A stretch of 64,000 nucleotides of DNA from Cheilinus undulatus (GCF_018320785.1 NC_054881.1:22382275-22446274), one strand, 5' to 3'. Positions 23,801 to 32,700 are shown, counted from the stretch's first letter. Notes: generated from the sequence alone by a model not told the origin. Program-made: numbers and translations.

Positions 23801-24202
23801 ATTTTTTGCCTGAGGTCCAATGTTCCACAGTGCAGAGCCAAAACTGAAAATTTGTCCCCATCTCTATACTTACAGACAGTAATATGTTCATTCAAGCTCT
23901 AACTTACTGACACTCAAACAGAAACTACTGAAGAGCATTAATTCTCTTTGGAGGAGCATGACTAACGTCCATTTCCGTGGCTTTTTTGCTGTAACCAGAA
24001 ACAGAACCACACTAACATAAACAGAACATCAATATGCTTACTGTAAGTCTCTGTGGACTGTTTTGGCAAAAATCTGCAGGAAGCGCCATCCTCCGCTCCC
24101 CAGGTAGAAGATCAGCATGGCCGGGAGGACCTGGTACCAAGGCAAGCCCACCAGCAGCCTCAGCACAAACAGCAGGACCGTGCAGCACGCGAGACGCATC
24201 AT
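68..24202 (-). CDS. slc27a4: Fatty acid transport protein 4 (very-long-chain acyl-CoA synthetase), ten coding exons, 3' end off window
   Basis: The gene encodes an ER/plasma-membrane acyl-CoA synthetase that activates long and very long chain fatty acids and so drives their uptake. Joining exons 24202-24042, 16201-15991, 15702-15519, 12135-11977, 7154-7085, 6896-6805, 6694-6585, 3853-3644, 3138-3012 and 205-68 gives one open frame of about 488 residues; the family is about 640, so roughly the last 155 residues lie left of position 1. Visible features are an N-terminal hydrophobic segment (about residues 5-35), the family motif YLGSGGWRF (33-41), the AMP-binding signature [13 protein letters not shown] (244-256), [12 protein letters not shown] (283-294) and EFYGATEC (382-389). 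All junctions are GT-AG with matching phases. FATP4 is preferred over FATP1 because of [17 protein letters not shown] and [13 protein letters not shown], and because swi5 is adjacent. The match to FATP4 is from memory of the human protein, not from a search. Confidence 0.93.
206..3011 (-). other. slc27a4 intron between coding exons 9 and 10
   Basis: The interval is AT-rich and non-coding. The only element with clear ends is a hAT-type MITE at 2155-2507. Nothing else is recognisable; the small open frames here have no family features. Confidence 0.85.
2155..2507. mobile_element. hAT-type MITE with 8-bp target duplication
   Basis: The element starts CAGGGGTTCCCAAA and ends TTTGGGAACCACTG, an imperfect terminal inverted repeat. 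It is flanked by taccagag (2147-2154) and tactagag (2508-2515), an 8-bp target site duplication with one mismatch, as hAT transposons make. The interior holds runs of GACCCCC and no coding capacity. Confidence 0.85.
3012..3138 (-). CDS. slc27a4: slc27a4 coding exon 9
   Basis: This exon encodes residues 400-441 plus one base: [20 protein letters not shown], then the [16 protein letters not shown] block. The acceptor is TTTGACCAG. The donor G|GTAGGT is phase 1 and fits the next exon. Confidence 0.94.
3139..3643 (-). other. slc27a4 intron between coding exons 8 and 9
   Basis: About 0.5 kb of AT-rich sequence with no recognisable repeat, RNA or coding feature. Confidence 0.8.
3644..3853 (-). CDS. 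slc27a4: slc27a4 coding exon 8
   Basis: Seventy codons, phase 0 at both ends, encode residues 330-399. It contains [30 protein letters not shown] and the family motif [19 protein letters not shown], part of the FATP/VLACS signature. The acceptor is TTTTCCTCCAG and the donor AAG|GTGGGA. Confidence 0.95.
4150..5320. mobile_element. AT-rich MITE-like repeat split by a second insertion
   Basis: Flanks at about 4150-4360 and 5005-5320 share the theme of 'gacttt', 'aaatttatgac' and 'caagaaa' words found in a longer copy at 34931-35424. The right end carries gagtggccct, similar to the inverted terminal motif of that copy. The middle (4362-5003) is a different dispersed repeat. Boundaries are approximate. 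Confidence 0.5.
4362..5003 (+). repeat. Dispersed repeat with CTCTGCCAAGGAGGTTATGTG start; tail unit duplicated
   Basis: This repeat opens with a TTTGTTCG microsatellite-like stretch, then agcaacataactcaaaaag, and closes with ggagatagggctaa and gagtgcttttc. A shorter copy lies at 49267-49530. In this copy the tail block beginning 'tccgcatcaccgtctggatcc' or similar occurs twice (about 4540-4620 and 4895-5003) with about 270 bases of other sequence between. It resembles an abundant fish interspersed repeat (from memory); no transposase is visible. Confidence 0.65.
6585..6694 (-). CDS. slc27a4: slc27a4 coding exon 7
   Basis: This exon encodes residues 293-329: [20 protein letters not shown], then [17 protein letters not shown]. 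The acceptor is ATATTTACAG and the donor ACT|GTGAGT, phase 0. Confidence 0.94.
6805..6896 (-). CDS. slc27a4: slc27a4 coding exon 6
   Basis: This exon encodes residues 262-292: [15 protein letters not shown], then [14 protein letters not shown]. The acceptor is GGTTTTCAG and the donor G|GTAAAA, phase 1. ALVYYGFRM is the FATP4 form of this block and argues against FATP1. Confidence 0.95.
7085..7154 (-). CDS. slc27a4: slc27a4 coding exon 5 (AMP-binding signature)
   Basis: This 70-base exon encodes the ATP/AMP-binding P-loop of the adenylate-forming family, [20 protein letters not shown] (residues 239-258), followed by VHS. The acceptor is GTGTTTCAG and the donor AG|GTAGGA, phase 2. Human FATP4 has Leu where Met252 occurs here. 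Confidence 0.95.
7155..11976 (-). other. slc27a4 intron between coding exons 4 and 5
   Basis: This 4.8-kb intron is AT-rich and carries no transposon I can recognise, unlike most other long non-coding stretches here. A possible X-box next to an AP-1 site at 9959-9996 is the only regulatory-looking motif cluster noticed. Confidence 0.75.
9959..9996. promoter_or_regulatory. Possible X-box plus AP-1 site in slc27a4 intron
   Basis: GTTGCCTTGGGAAC at 9959-9972 resembles an RFX X-box (two inverted half sites, one mismatch). TGAGTCA at 9990-9996 is an exact AP-1 consensus. The spacing is 17 bases. Motif matches of this length occur by chance, so this is only a candidate enhancer. Confidence 0.2.
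11977..12135 (-). CDS. slc27a4: slc27a4 coding exon 4
   Basis: This exon encodes residues 186-238 plus one base, in a frame without an obvious long ORF of its own. It reads [20 protein letters not shown] and ends SRPQRCFT, aligning with the variable linker before the AMP signature in human FATP4. The acceptor is CTCATAG. The donor G|GTTAGA is weaker than usual, but the phase (1) fits both neighbours. Confidence 0.88.
13056..14444 (-). mobile_element. Tc1-like DNA transposon with long terminal inverted repeats
   Basis: The left end begins CAGTGCATCCGGAGAGTATT and the right end is its inverted copy ending CCGGATGCACTG; the inverted repeats run about 90 bases with few mismatches. The 1.39-kb element encloses a transposase open frame on the minus strand. 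The flanking TA dinucleotides expected for Tc1 insertion are not clear, so the junctions may have decayed. A poly-T run (13196-13214 on the plus strand) lies near the left repeat. Confidence 0.93.
13307..14068 (-). pseudogene. Tc1-like transposase, internally deleted
   Basis: The frame encodes 253 residues against about 340 for intact relatives. An N-terminal helix-turn-helix region (about residues 11-55, with [11 protein letters not shown] and IIRKWKKF) is followed by the first catalytic Asp in [12 protein letters not shown] and the block [11 protein letters not shown]. After [13 protein letters not shown] the frame jumps directly to sequence that belongs about 17 residues further on, so the second catalytic Asp motif is missing. 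The reading frame is shifted, and the SPDLNPIE motif carrying the third catalytic residue lies in another frame behind an in-frame stop. The copy cannot make an active enzyme. Confidence 0.9.
14637..14870 (-). mobile_element. Terminal remnant of a second Tc1-like family
   Basis: The sequence begins TA|CAGTGCCTTTAAAAGTG and contains 'atcatggttaatatgatttgg' and 'agatgcacctttgactgca', words typical of fish Tc1-like element ends. A related end is at 44369. No transposase domain and no opposite terminus are seen; the right limit is approximate. Confidence 0.6.
15519..15702 (-). CDS. slc27a4: slc27a4 coding exon 3
   Basis: This exon encodes residues 125-185 plus one base. It starts after CTCTTCAG with [20 protein letters not shown] and continues [17 protein letters not shown], a block strongly conserved in FATPs. 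The donor is G|GTAAGA, phase 1. Confidence 0.95.
15703..15990 (-). other. slc27a4 short intron between coding exons 2 and 3
   Basis: A 288-base intron with GTAGGT donor and CTCTTCAG acceptor; nothing else is visible. Confidence 0.9.
15991..16201 (-). CDS. slc27a4: slc27a4 coding exon 2
   Basis: This exon encodes residues 54-124. The acceptor is CCCGTCAG and the donor AGG|GTAGGT, phase 0. It contains [20 protein letters not shown] and the [11 protein letters not shown] motif that opens the AMP-binding domain. It is separated from exon 1 by a 7.8-kb intron. Confidence 0.94.
16520..16895. repeat. Degenerate AAATTCC-rich dispersed repeat, copy 1
   Basis: The stretch is dominated by loosely repeated words such as aaattccc, ttgaaaat and atttccat, and ends with 'gggtcttaggaggttaa'. 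A second copy at 39025-39310 has the same order of words and the same end 'gggtcttaggagattaa', so this is a repeat family rather than random AT-rich DNA. Confidence 0.6.
17742..18615 (+). mobile_element. Decayed Tc1/mariner-type element, plus orientation
   Basis: The left end 'cagttaagtctataattatt' followed by 'tgggcagc' resembles the terminal repeat of a fish Tc1-like family. Transposase remnants follow in shifting frames: an N-terminal DNA-binding part (about 18015-18170), a WTDET-type first catalytic motif near 18228-18242, [11 protein letters not shown] (about 18330-18360) and MDNDPQ with the second catalytic Asp (about 18508-18525). Frameshifts and stops break the gene. The right terminal repeat is not visible after 18615, so the copy seems truncated. 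Confidence 0.75.
17775..17818. repeat. (ATT)n microsatellite
   Basis: About fourteen ATT units in a nearly uninterrupted run just inside the left end of the Tc1-like remnant. Confidence 0.95.
23264..23455 (+). mobile_element. tRNA-derived SINE
   Basis: The head is tRNA-like: 'ccaagtggtttaa' suits an A box and 'gatttgaatcc' (about 23328-23338) a B box. The body 'tatcctacactatctactgt' and the 'aataaatcct' end match other SINEs here (32727, 54620). No long poly-A is left, so this is an old copy. Confidence 0.65.
23456..23575 (-). mobile_element. Truncated tRNA-derived SINE, opposite orientation
   Basis: Words 'ctgtggatagagtcagaaaca' in shortened form and 'ggccggacttgaacca' correspond, in reverse orientation, to the body and B-box region of the SINE at 54620-54793. 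The copy abuts the plus-strand SINE tail to tail. Confidence 0.5.
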
Positions 24203-24203
24203 C
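24042..24203 (-). CDS. slc27a4: slc27a4 coding exon 1 (start codon, membrane anchor)
   Basis: The exon follows an acceptor TTTTTTCAG and begins one base before ATG at 24202-24200. Two ATGs are in tandem (Met-Met-Arg); the first is taken as the start. It encodes residues 1-53 plus two bases of residue 54: a hydrophobic N-terminal segment, then LPWYQ and YLGSGGWRF, both typical of FATP1/4. The donor is CA|GTAAGC, phase 2. Because the acceptor lies immediately before ATG, almost all of the 5' UTR must be in an upstream exon. Confidence 0.93.
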
Positions 24204-25527
24204 CTGAAAAAATGCACACACGTATAAATAGACAGAGATAAAGGCTGCAGGCCACTGTTACTAATCACAAATATGCAAACATCAATCAGTTTAAGGAAAA
24301 ATATATTAAACCTCCTTTTTTTCAATGCTGTTCAAGCAAACCATTTATAAATGTTATCTACCATGACTGTATGCACATTTTAACCTACTGACTCAGTCTG
24401 GCACTCTATGGGATTGCTATAACTGAGGTCAAAGGCCAAGTTTGTCATAAACTGTGTGAAATCAGTTAAGCAGTCACAAGCACTATTTTATCTCACATGG
24501 GCAGAATTTCTAAACAGAGGGATTATTTGTTTTTTCTTGGAGTTAAAATAAAACCTAAGGCTACACTGGAGAAACTACTTTAAGAAAATTGACTATAGTG
24601 ACAGCTGAGAGCAGCAGAGGACAGCTTGTGTTGACATTGGTGTTCAGTTGCCACCAGATAGCTGGGAAGATGATCCCAAAGCAGTAAAGGATACATGATT
24701 GCTTATTATCTATTCAGTGGCCTGTTTAGATCAGCTCTGCATGGTTTATTTCTGTTGATAACGTGTTTTACATGGCTATTTATTGTTCTATCTCATCGGC
24801 ATGTGGCTGCAATTGTATTAAATGCTAGAAAATAGCAGGTCAATAAGTCTGCTGCTATTTAAAACATTAATCGAGTAACAGTGTGACGAGACAGCTGGTT
24901 GTGAAGGACAAAATTAGCCTGGATGATCGGCATGATGGAGTAAAAATACGCCAAGGAGGCTGGAGTCATTTCAAAGCGAGAAAAAAGCTTCATCATTCGC
25001 TGCTGCTGCTACACCCGGAAATTTCAGAGGCGCATCATATTGCGGTAGCAGAGGGGAAATGATGGACAGGCTCAGCCTACTGTTTGGTTTGACTGCGTCT
25101 TACTAGCCGTGCCATGTGCGCCTTCAGACAGGGCCTTAACCCGGCCAGAGCATTTATTATCAGGCTAACCTGATGTAGGTTATCATTGTCGCTGACGCGC
25201 CTGTAGCAGGATGCGCAGCGCATTGCGCGCATCGGCTTAAAGCGAGGAAGCGGATGGACAGTGTGACAGCAGCAGCAGCAGCCTCTTTCAGGATGAAGAG
25301 GCAATGCTGCTGACATGCAGTCACATAAATTACCTTTCATGGACTGCGGGGCTGTCTCATATTAAAGTGTCGAGCCACCTCATGGGTCCTAATAGCGGCT
25401 AGAAGGCTCACAAGGTTGATAGAGGACAACAGAGTCATAACCGGGCTCCGTCCCCTTTCTTAGCGAATATTTTCAAGCATCGCGAGGGCGCTCAGTCACC
25501 TCAGTTGATCCGTTTTTGCGTACATAC
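24204..25527 (-). other. Probable slc27a4 first intron (in the 5' UTR)
   Basis: This interval lies between the acceptor before coding exon 1 and a consensus donor AAG|GTATGT at 25527-25526. The left part is ordinary AT-rich DNA; from about 24950 it enters the CpG island. No repeat is recognised. Confidence 0.5.
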
Positions 25528-26310
25528 CTTGCACCTGGCTGACGCCGTTACAGCATGTAGATGCGCGGAAATCCCAGGACTTGAACTGGTTGTGAGCGAT
25601 TCCGCCTTGATCGGCTTAGAGGCTAGCCTGGTCGACCCCTCCGCTACTCGCCGCCGCTCGCTTGGCTTGACAGAGGCTCACAGAAACGCTCACAGGGACG
25701 GACACACGCACCGGGATCCCCTCCTGTTGTTAATACCACGACGAGCTGCTGCTCCTCTCCTCTCTTCTCCTCCTGCCGCTCGGGCGTCAAATCCGCCTGG
25801 CCGCGCGTGTCGACTTTGACCTCGCGATCATCATCCGTTCATTGTCACAATCATTGATATCATTTCTGGGTTCATTGTAGCCGATAAGCTCGCTAGCAAG
25901 CGTAATTCAAATGACCTTATAATTTTCTTAGCTGCGCCCGCCTACTGCCGTCAGCGTCCCATCAGTGCATCAGGAATAAGCACTGATTGACAGCAACCCG
26001 AACCAATCAGAAAGGGCGAGTTTTTAAAACATCCCATCCGGCATGGGCGGGGTTTGCGGCACTGCTGAAGAGGAAATGCGGTGTGGCCCTGCCCGCTCAC
26101 TGACACACAGTGAGGCCAACACGCACAGCAGTTTCCACCCGGTTACAGCAGGAGGCTGATGCTGAACCGTGTGGCCTGAGATGAGCGGTGCATCTGCTGC
26201 TACAGTCCGAGTCTGCACGACCACTCACGGCTTCTCACCCAGCCTCAAGACGGGCTTTTAGTGTGGATCTGTCGGTTGTAGAGACGCGAGCAACGAGGAT
26301 GCAGAGACAG
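24950..26310. promoter_or_regulatory. CpG island over the slc27a4 promoter
   Basis: CpG dinucleotides, scarce in the rest of the window, are dense here, with GC-rich words such as gcgcctgtag, gccgccgctcg and gggcggggtt (a GC box, about 26045). It covers the candidate first exon. Such islands mark vertebrate promoters; the GC box and CpGs right of 25900 could also serve a divergent transcript. Confidence 0.75.
25528..25850 (-). other. slc27a4: Candidate slc27a4 non-coding first exon
   Basis: Coding exon 1 has an acceptor one base before the start codon, so an upstream 5' UTR exon is required. The best donor in the CpG-rich region is CAAG|GTATGT, giving an exon end at 25528. The start is not defined; about 25850 is a guess based on the end of the densest CpG stretch. 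Another possible donor is at 25333 (AAAG|GTAATT). Confidence 0.4.
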
Positions 26311-27634
26311 GTTGTCAAACAATAGCCGGGACTCTCTTATCATGTGCCACTGACTGCCAATAAAACTACAACCTATAAGTCAGCAGGTTTTCAGTGCAAC
26401 CAAACAATATCAGCTGAAAGCTGTCTGCATTTCTAAAGCTGGCAATATGTTAAAGCGATATTCTGCAGATGTAACTCACATATGTTTAAATGAGTGGATT
26501 AAAGGCACCATTTACGAATGAGTGAAATTTGCACAAACCTTGCATTAGACTAAAATGTGGGTATTTATGCCATTAAAAACTATTTTCGTCATTTATTACT
26601 GCAGTCTTGAAGATCATGGAGGAACTTGTGGTCTATGTTGATTTCATGGCACATTTGGGCAGCACTTTACCATATCCTGCTTTTATGAGTTTGTCCCATA
26701 CACTTTTAAGTAGCCCGGCTGTCTTTTAAAAGAAGGATGTGTCATTTATAAGTACAAACCTCAATTTCATAATAGTTCGGACATCTTTTAAAGAGTAATC
26801 CCTTAGAATTCCAGGTAAAATCAGTCAAAAACACCTATTGAGGAATACCCAAATTAAATTGAATGCTGTTTGAACCATTTGGAGTACAAGCACAAAAAGG
26901 TGTCTATAAAAACACTGAAGTTTCTTTCCAAACTTTCAGACTCACTGTCGGTACTACTGGCATTGAGTGTGGTATGGTATACACTGGTATAAGGAGAATA
27001 CTCACTTATTATTAGGTCTCCATTAGTAAACCCATGTCTAAATCCTCTATCCTAGAATGGGAAAGGCAGCAATAAGTAATCAGAGTACACTAGTGCGTTT
27101 CCTTGTCACCCACTACCTCCATCACTGCTGAGAAATATGGATGAGTTCACTCAAAAAGCATCATCATGTAGCTGTCGCTGGACCAGAGGGGATTTTAAAA
27201 TCTGCTTTTCTTCAGCCATTATTTCCATTATGATCCTTACTCTGCGAGACATCAGAAGAGTCAATGTAGAGACATGGTTTGAATGTTTATCTTGAAGCGT
27301 GGGCACATGCGCACACAGCGACCAGCAGAGAGGGGGAGTTTGGCATCCTCGAGGTAGTGTTTTTACGGGTTTTTAATGTCGTATTGGATTGGGTTTTAAT
27401 AGGTGTATTTCTTCAGGTGTTTTTTCATGTTACTTCTGTCTTGTGATCTGTGTGCTATAATGAATGTTGTAATCTCACTGGCTGCAAAACACATCTACCT
27501 ACGGGTACAAATAAAGTAGCCTGAATCTGAACTAAATATGTAAGATGATCTTACGATGCAGTTATCCTTATCCAATCTGCTGGACAGCTGCTTAAAAAAA
27601 TGTGGGTAAATCAAGAGTATACCCACTTCTGCAG

Positions 27635-28290
27635 GCACCATTACACCACTGAGGCCAGTCTAGTACCAGTACTCTTTCAGTGCAAAGCCATGATGTTGTG
27701 ACTTACACAGAATGTAGACTGGCATTGTCTTGCTGAAACAAGCAGGGGCATCGATGGAAAAATGTCTGAATAATGGCATGTTACTCCAAAATCTGGATGT
27801 ACCTCTTAGTATTAATGATGCCTTCACAGATGTGCAAGTGACCCAATCCATGGGTACTACTACACCCACACCATTGCAGTTGCTGGCTTTCAGACTTTGC
27901 ATTGTTAACAACCTGGATCAGTGGTTCCCAAAGTGAGATTCAGGGCCCCTGGGAGAGTTTTGTGAGACACTAAGGAGGTGTTGAAATGATATTTAAAATT
28001 AAAGTGTCAAATTTGATGCATTATGGTAAAAAATATTCTTAAAATCAGTTAAGTTTGACAAAAAACTATTGCTATTAAGTGAGATTTGTGCTTTTAATGT
28101 GTACAAACAGTGGGATTCCCAGTCTCTGGCACTGTTTTTTTCTTTGGGGGGGGGGGGGTTGTCACTCGCCAAAAGGTTTGGGAATCACTGATCTGGATGA
28201 TCTCAGCCCGAAGTTTCAACTGTTAATTCCAAAAACACAATTTGAAATGTGGACTCGTCAGATTTGCATAGCAGAATTTTAACCTACATT
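27635..28290 (-). mobile_element. Remnant of a mariner/IS630-type DNA transposon, minus orientation
   Basis: The stretch matches, in reverse orientation, the word order seen at 57550-57870: cacagatgtgcaagt, ccatgggtactactacaccc, tgctggctttcagactttgc, and farther right aaacacaatttgaaatg. These are transposase-gene remnants with many stops. A hAT-type MITE has inserted in it at 27919-28190. Family assignment is from memory and tentative; terminal repeats are not seen. Confidence 0.6.
27919..28190. mobile_element. hAT-type MITE nested in a transposon remnant
   Basis: The element starts CAGTGGTTCCCAAAG and ends TTTGGGAATCACTG, with flanks acctggat (27911-27918) and atctggat (28191-28198): an 8-bp target duplication with one mismatch. 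A G12 run lies near the right end. Its ends resemble those of the MITEs at 2155 and 61310. Confidence 0.85.
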
Positions 28291-29720
28291 TGTAGATGCA
28301 GCATCATAGTAAGTTAACTGACAACACACCCAGCTGGGGTATGTGCATGTTTATCAGAGGAAAATTTTGATCTAAACAGACTATTCCTGCAGTGCTGTTA
28401 ATTACCTTGTCTGAGTCCTTCCTTGTGGCAGCTGTTTAAGGCATTAAAAATAACAATTAAGAAATACAGCCAAAAACACCTCACAGAAGCTAAAAACTAA
28501 AATAGAGCAATGCAGCTAGCAACAATAAGTCTTCTTTTAAATAACTTAAAGAGATTGACATTTTACACAGTGGTCATCGCAGCAGTGTGTCATGTCATGA
28601 AGTTTATTGCATAATCTAGGAAGATTACAAAAGACCCATTGTACACACGTGTGCAGGGTTGAGAACGGTTATTTCCCTAGAGAGCTCAAATACTCAGCAG
28701 ACACACTGTAAGATAGTAGAGATTCAAAGTTCAGGATAAGAACATGGGTTGAGCTTTGACCTGTTAAGAGATACAAGTGTCCATACACTTGATCAAACAC
28801 ATTTTTATGTGAGGAACAGACACCCACCAACACAGTTGACCAGAGTGTAACTGGGGCTGTGAAGCTCCGCTGCTGCTATCAGTCAAAGAAGGTGCTTTAT
28901 CAGTAGTTTTCAGACAGATAACGACACACCCAGAGTATTATGTCACTAAACTGTTTTCTGCTTAGTGGGTAACTTTTATTATCTTTTCTGTACATAAACC
29001 AACCACTTTAGCCAAGCAGAGCACAATTTGAGTTTTTTTTTCATCAAAGTAAGTCTGTTTCCAAACCTGTTTTGTCGTTAAACGTTTCAATGGCCCAGTG
29101 AAGGCAGACAGGAAACTGTAAATGAGCATGTCAGTTGCTTAATATCCTTTCAGCCTCCACTAAGACTTTTAAGAAGCAGGAGGGCTGAACATGACCTGAT
29201 TTTTTTTTACTGTAACTTAAATAAGTGTGAAGAAAATAGCAAAAACTGAACTTGTATTGTGATACTTCTTGAAATAATCAAACAATTCATATGCAACTTT
29301 TTTTGAATTTCTCTAGTGGATTTAAATGCAGCAATAAAAGTGAAACAATGTTGTTTAAGGTAGTATTAGTGCATTATTTATTAAATATCATTTTCAGAAA
29401 GCAATGTTATAAAGACATATGCACATATTTTACAATTCCCTCTTAGCATCCCCTCTTTTCCTACAAACTAAGTTTGCATATGCTTTCCCAGTCGATTTAA
29501 ATAAGCTCAAATGTCAAAACAAACCTTTATTACCTTTATAGAGTCACAGTAGTGTTTAACTCAACAACTAAGGTAAGTAAAAGCTTTTTCTACATCATAG
29601 TTTTGTGTCACAACTCAAAGGTAATGATTTGACCTTTTCGCCCCCACTCCTTGTTCCTCTTCTCCCAGTCTGTAAACCCATTCTCACCGCTGTATTTGCA
29701 TATATTTTCTCCAGCCCAGT

Positions 29721-29726
29721 TTTATT
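29721..29726 (-). terminator. swi5: AATAAA polyadenylation signal one base after the swi5 stop
   Basis: On the minus strand the stop TGA (29730-29728) is followed by A and then AATAAA. If used, cleavage would fall near 29700-29710 and the 3' UTR would be only about 20-30 bases. A more distal signal may be used instead. Confidence 0.4.
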
Positions 29727-29727
29727 T

Positions 29728-29792
29728 TCAGTCATCGAGCTCCAGACCAAAGTGGCTGTAAAGATCCCGAGTGGTGGTCCCCCTCAGAGCAG
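29728..29792 (-). CDS. swi5: swi5 exon 5 (C-terminus and stop)
   Basis: This exon encodes residues 116-136, [20 protein letters not shown] then D and TGA. The acceptor is TTTTGCAG. It matches the human Swi5 C-terminal block (family knowledge) and keeps phase 1 with exon 4 across a 6.3-kb intron. Confidence 0.92.
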
Positions 29793-32700
29793 CTGCAAAA
29801 CATAGAAAAGTGAGGGTGAGGGACCTCTAGCAGATTACAGAAGGGTCAGTTCCCCCTCGCCTGCTTTTCAAACAATCTCAGAAAACACTGAACAGACAGA
29901 GATACCAGTGCCAAAGAAACTGATCACTGTAAACAAAAGGCATGGACCATGGACCATATATTAAGATGGACAGAGCAATAGCTGCCTGGGAGTGAAGTAG
30001 TGAGGTTCCAAACTGAATAATTTCTCATTTGATTAAATGCAAATTATGATTTCATTTAGCAGACTATTCCAATACCAAGTAAATACAGCCTTTAAACCAA
30101 CTTCACATTGCAGCAATGCTAAGTTGCTAATGTTAGCACAGCTAGCACTGCTGTCCTTTGATTCTCTTTGCAGGTTAACATCCACATCCTGAATTTTGTC
30201 ACTCAATGCTTTGGCTATATGTGAGTATAATCTGACACAGCCTCTGGAAAACTTTATATGCATTTTCTTTATCAAAATTGTGCTAAACCACGCTGATTCC
30301 TATGAAATGCTATCCGTGCTAGCAGTTAGCGGGTGTTTGTATTAGATTAAAGAGCACTTTGGCAGCAAGACAGTAGTCAATGAGAACAACAAAAGTGGTT
30401 ACTAGTGGCAGTTGGCTGTGTTATTGTGTAGACAGACTTAACTGCTTAGCCGGCTAATTGTGTTCACCCCGGGACAGGGAAGCCAATGTAACAGTTAAAT
30501 TGAATCTAAGAGCAGCTCTATCTTAACTGCTATATTAATAATTGTCCTCTCTATTTCATCATCATCCCAACTGCTAAAGCCACAATGTTACAATGTCATT
30601 TAGCAGATGCTTTTATCCAAAGTGGTGTACATTTGAGAGCAAGAACAACACAAGCAAAGATCTAGACTAGAAGAAACAACATCAGTAAATGCCACAAAGT
30701 GCTTCAAGTCCAATTGGACACAGGTGCTGCCATGCAGTATTAAAGGCAAAGCACATAATATATACAAGTTTTTTTTTTTTTTTTTTTTTTTTTATGGACA
30801 TCAACAATGAAACAACCAAAATGTGAGATCTCTCATCATCACCAACCATTAAATTGTTTCACAACAACTAATGACCAAAGTACCAAGCGCTGGGTCACTC
30901 AAAAAGAGCTGGGCATAAAAATCCCAGAAGTAGAACAGTGTGAGCCAGCTGTAGTTGGGAGACTCATTCTATCACTGGGGACAACAGTGGAGAATAGTCT
31001 AGCTAAGTGCATTGTGTTCTCTAAAGAGCTGGGTCTTTAGCTTTCTCTTGAAAGTAGAGAGGGACTCTGCCAATCGAATAGAGTTGGGTAATTCATTCCA
31101 CTATTTAGGGACAACAGAAGAGAAGAGTCGAGCTAGGGACTTAGGAGCCTGATGTGCTGGAAGTACCAGGCGCCTTTCGCTGGCAGAACATAGTGGCGAG
31201 AAGGAGTGTAGACCTGGAAGAGAGACTCCAGGTAAACAGGAGCAGTTTTGATTGCTGCTTTGTAAGCTATGATTAGAGTTTTGAATTTAATGAGAGCCAC
31301 AACTGGAAGCCAGTTTAGAGAGATGAAAAGAGGAGTGACATGAGCTCTCTTGGGTTGGTTGAAGCTAATACTACATGTTCTGTCTTCAATCAGTTATGAT
31401 TGTCACTGCTAATTCTTCACATATTGCTACTGTCATTACTGACTTTAAAGCTATATCCTGCAAAATGGAAGAGGCTGTAATTCTATGGCCACAACACTTG
31501 TGACCCATTTGTTGTTTTACTGTTTCTCTTGTCCCTCTTTCTGCTTTTCCCTCTTCTCTCATCCTGCTTATCCTCTACCTCCCACCCTCCAAACCCTGTC
31601 AAACCCAGGCACTTAAAAATACAAATCTGCATTCACACTTGTAGCAGACCAGTGATTCCTGCTGCACAGCAGAGTGGTGAGAGAGATATTAGGCCTTAAA
31701 TAGATTTTCTCTACCCTGAGATTTTTAATGACAGACTTAATGATCTGTATGGCGCCCTGTTCAAATAACACAAGTATTTTCTGGCCTCAAGTTATGCTAC
31801 ACGCTTGAAGCGATGCCTGAGTACCAGTGCTTCCAGCGCAAACGTGGAGGTGGACTTTTAAGTGCATTTATCCTTAATTATGACAGAATTGTACATATTT
31901 ATTAAAGTTACTATGGCAGGGTCCTTAAAACCAGTCAATCTCAACTGGTGGATTACACAGCTGTTAACGGTGAGTTGCAAATGTGTGCCTGGAAAAAAAG
32001 AGCATGGTGGCAAAAAGTATGACATGTGTGAGCCCTCAGTAGACATAAATCCTGACATTCTATTTTACTCTGTTTAAGCATGGTAACGGGTAAATTATAA
32101 TGTTTTATTAGTATTTCAACCCAATTCATTTCTTGCATAACAAAGCTGCTTCCTCCATGTTAATGAGGAAAATCCTCAAGATGTCTGGAAAATTGGCAAA
32201 AAGAAACAAATTGTAATTTAAGAGATGGGGATTTAGATGTGTTTTTTTTAAATCTGTACTTTTCTGCAGTTAAATGTATTTTGTTGTATCTAAAATGATC
32301 TAAACTGCAAAGATTTTCATTTAATTTGGTCATGATTTGTAACCTCGGAAATGAGAAACAGCTTCAGATTGATGTGAGGTGGCCAGTACAAAGGAGTCAG
32401 GATCGTAGCTCGTTTTTCTCCACAGAAAGGTGTAAATACTGTCAACTATCTTCTGGATTAAATTAGATCAAAGAAAATACTGTAGATGCTTGACTAAAAG
32501 GAAAGAATAAAATGTAAGGGCTTTATATGGAACCAAACTGCATTAAATATAGGTGAGTTTTTGACAACTAACATTAGACAAAAAAACTTTAAGAGTGAAG
32601 GTGACTAAAATATATATTTATATTTAATCTAAGGACTAAGACAAAATTTAAGATAGCTGCAAAAATTAACATTGCCACAGAAAGAATGGTTGATCATGGT

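Larger units (their letters stand above)
16202..24041 (-). other. slc27a4 7.8-kb intron between coding exons 1 and 2
   Basis: The intron contains an AAATTCC-rich dispersed repeat (16520-16895), a decayed Tc1-like element (17742-18615) with an ATT microsatellite, and a pair of opposed SINEs (23264-23575). The stretch 18616-23263 shows no feature I can support; its open frames are short and of random composition. Confidence 0.8.
26311..29720. other. Intergenic DNA between slc27a4 and swi5
   Basis: The interval contains a DNA transposon remnant with a nested MITE (27635-28290). A 3'-tail-like sequence at about 27440-27540 (caaataaagtagcctgaatc) resembles a fish retroposon end, weakly. No exon of another gene is recognised, including trub2 or coq4, which lie here in human. 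Confidence 0.7.

Noticed and set aside
68..24202. slc27a1 (FATP1) instead of slc27a4
   Set aside because: [11 protein letters not shown] and SAYLSG resemble FATP1, but exons 6 and 8 carry FATP4-type residues and the neighbouring swi5 supports slc27a4.
25505..25819. Plus-strand 104-residue Arg/Ala/Leu-rich open frame
   Set aside because: It lies in the CpG island over the candidate slc27a4 first exon; long frames are expected in GC-rich DNA and no conserved motif is seen.
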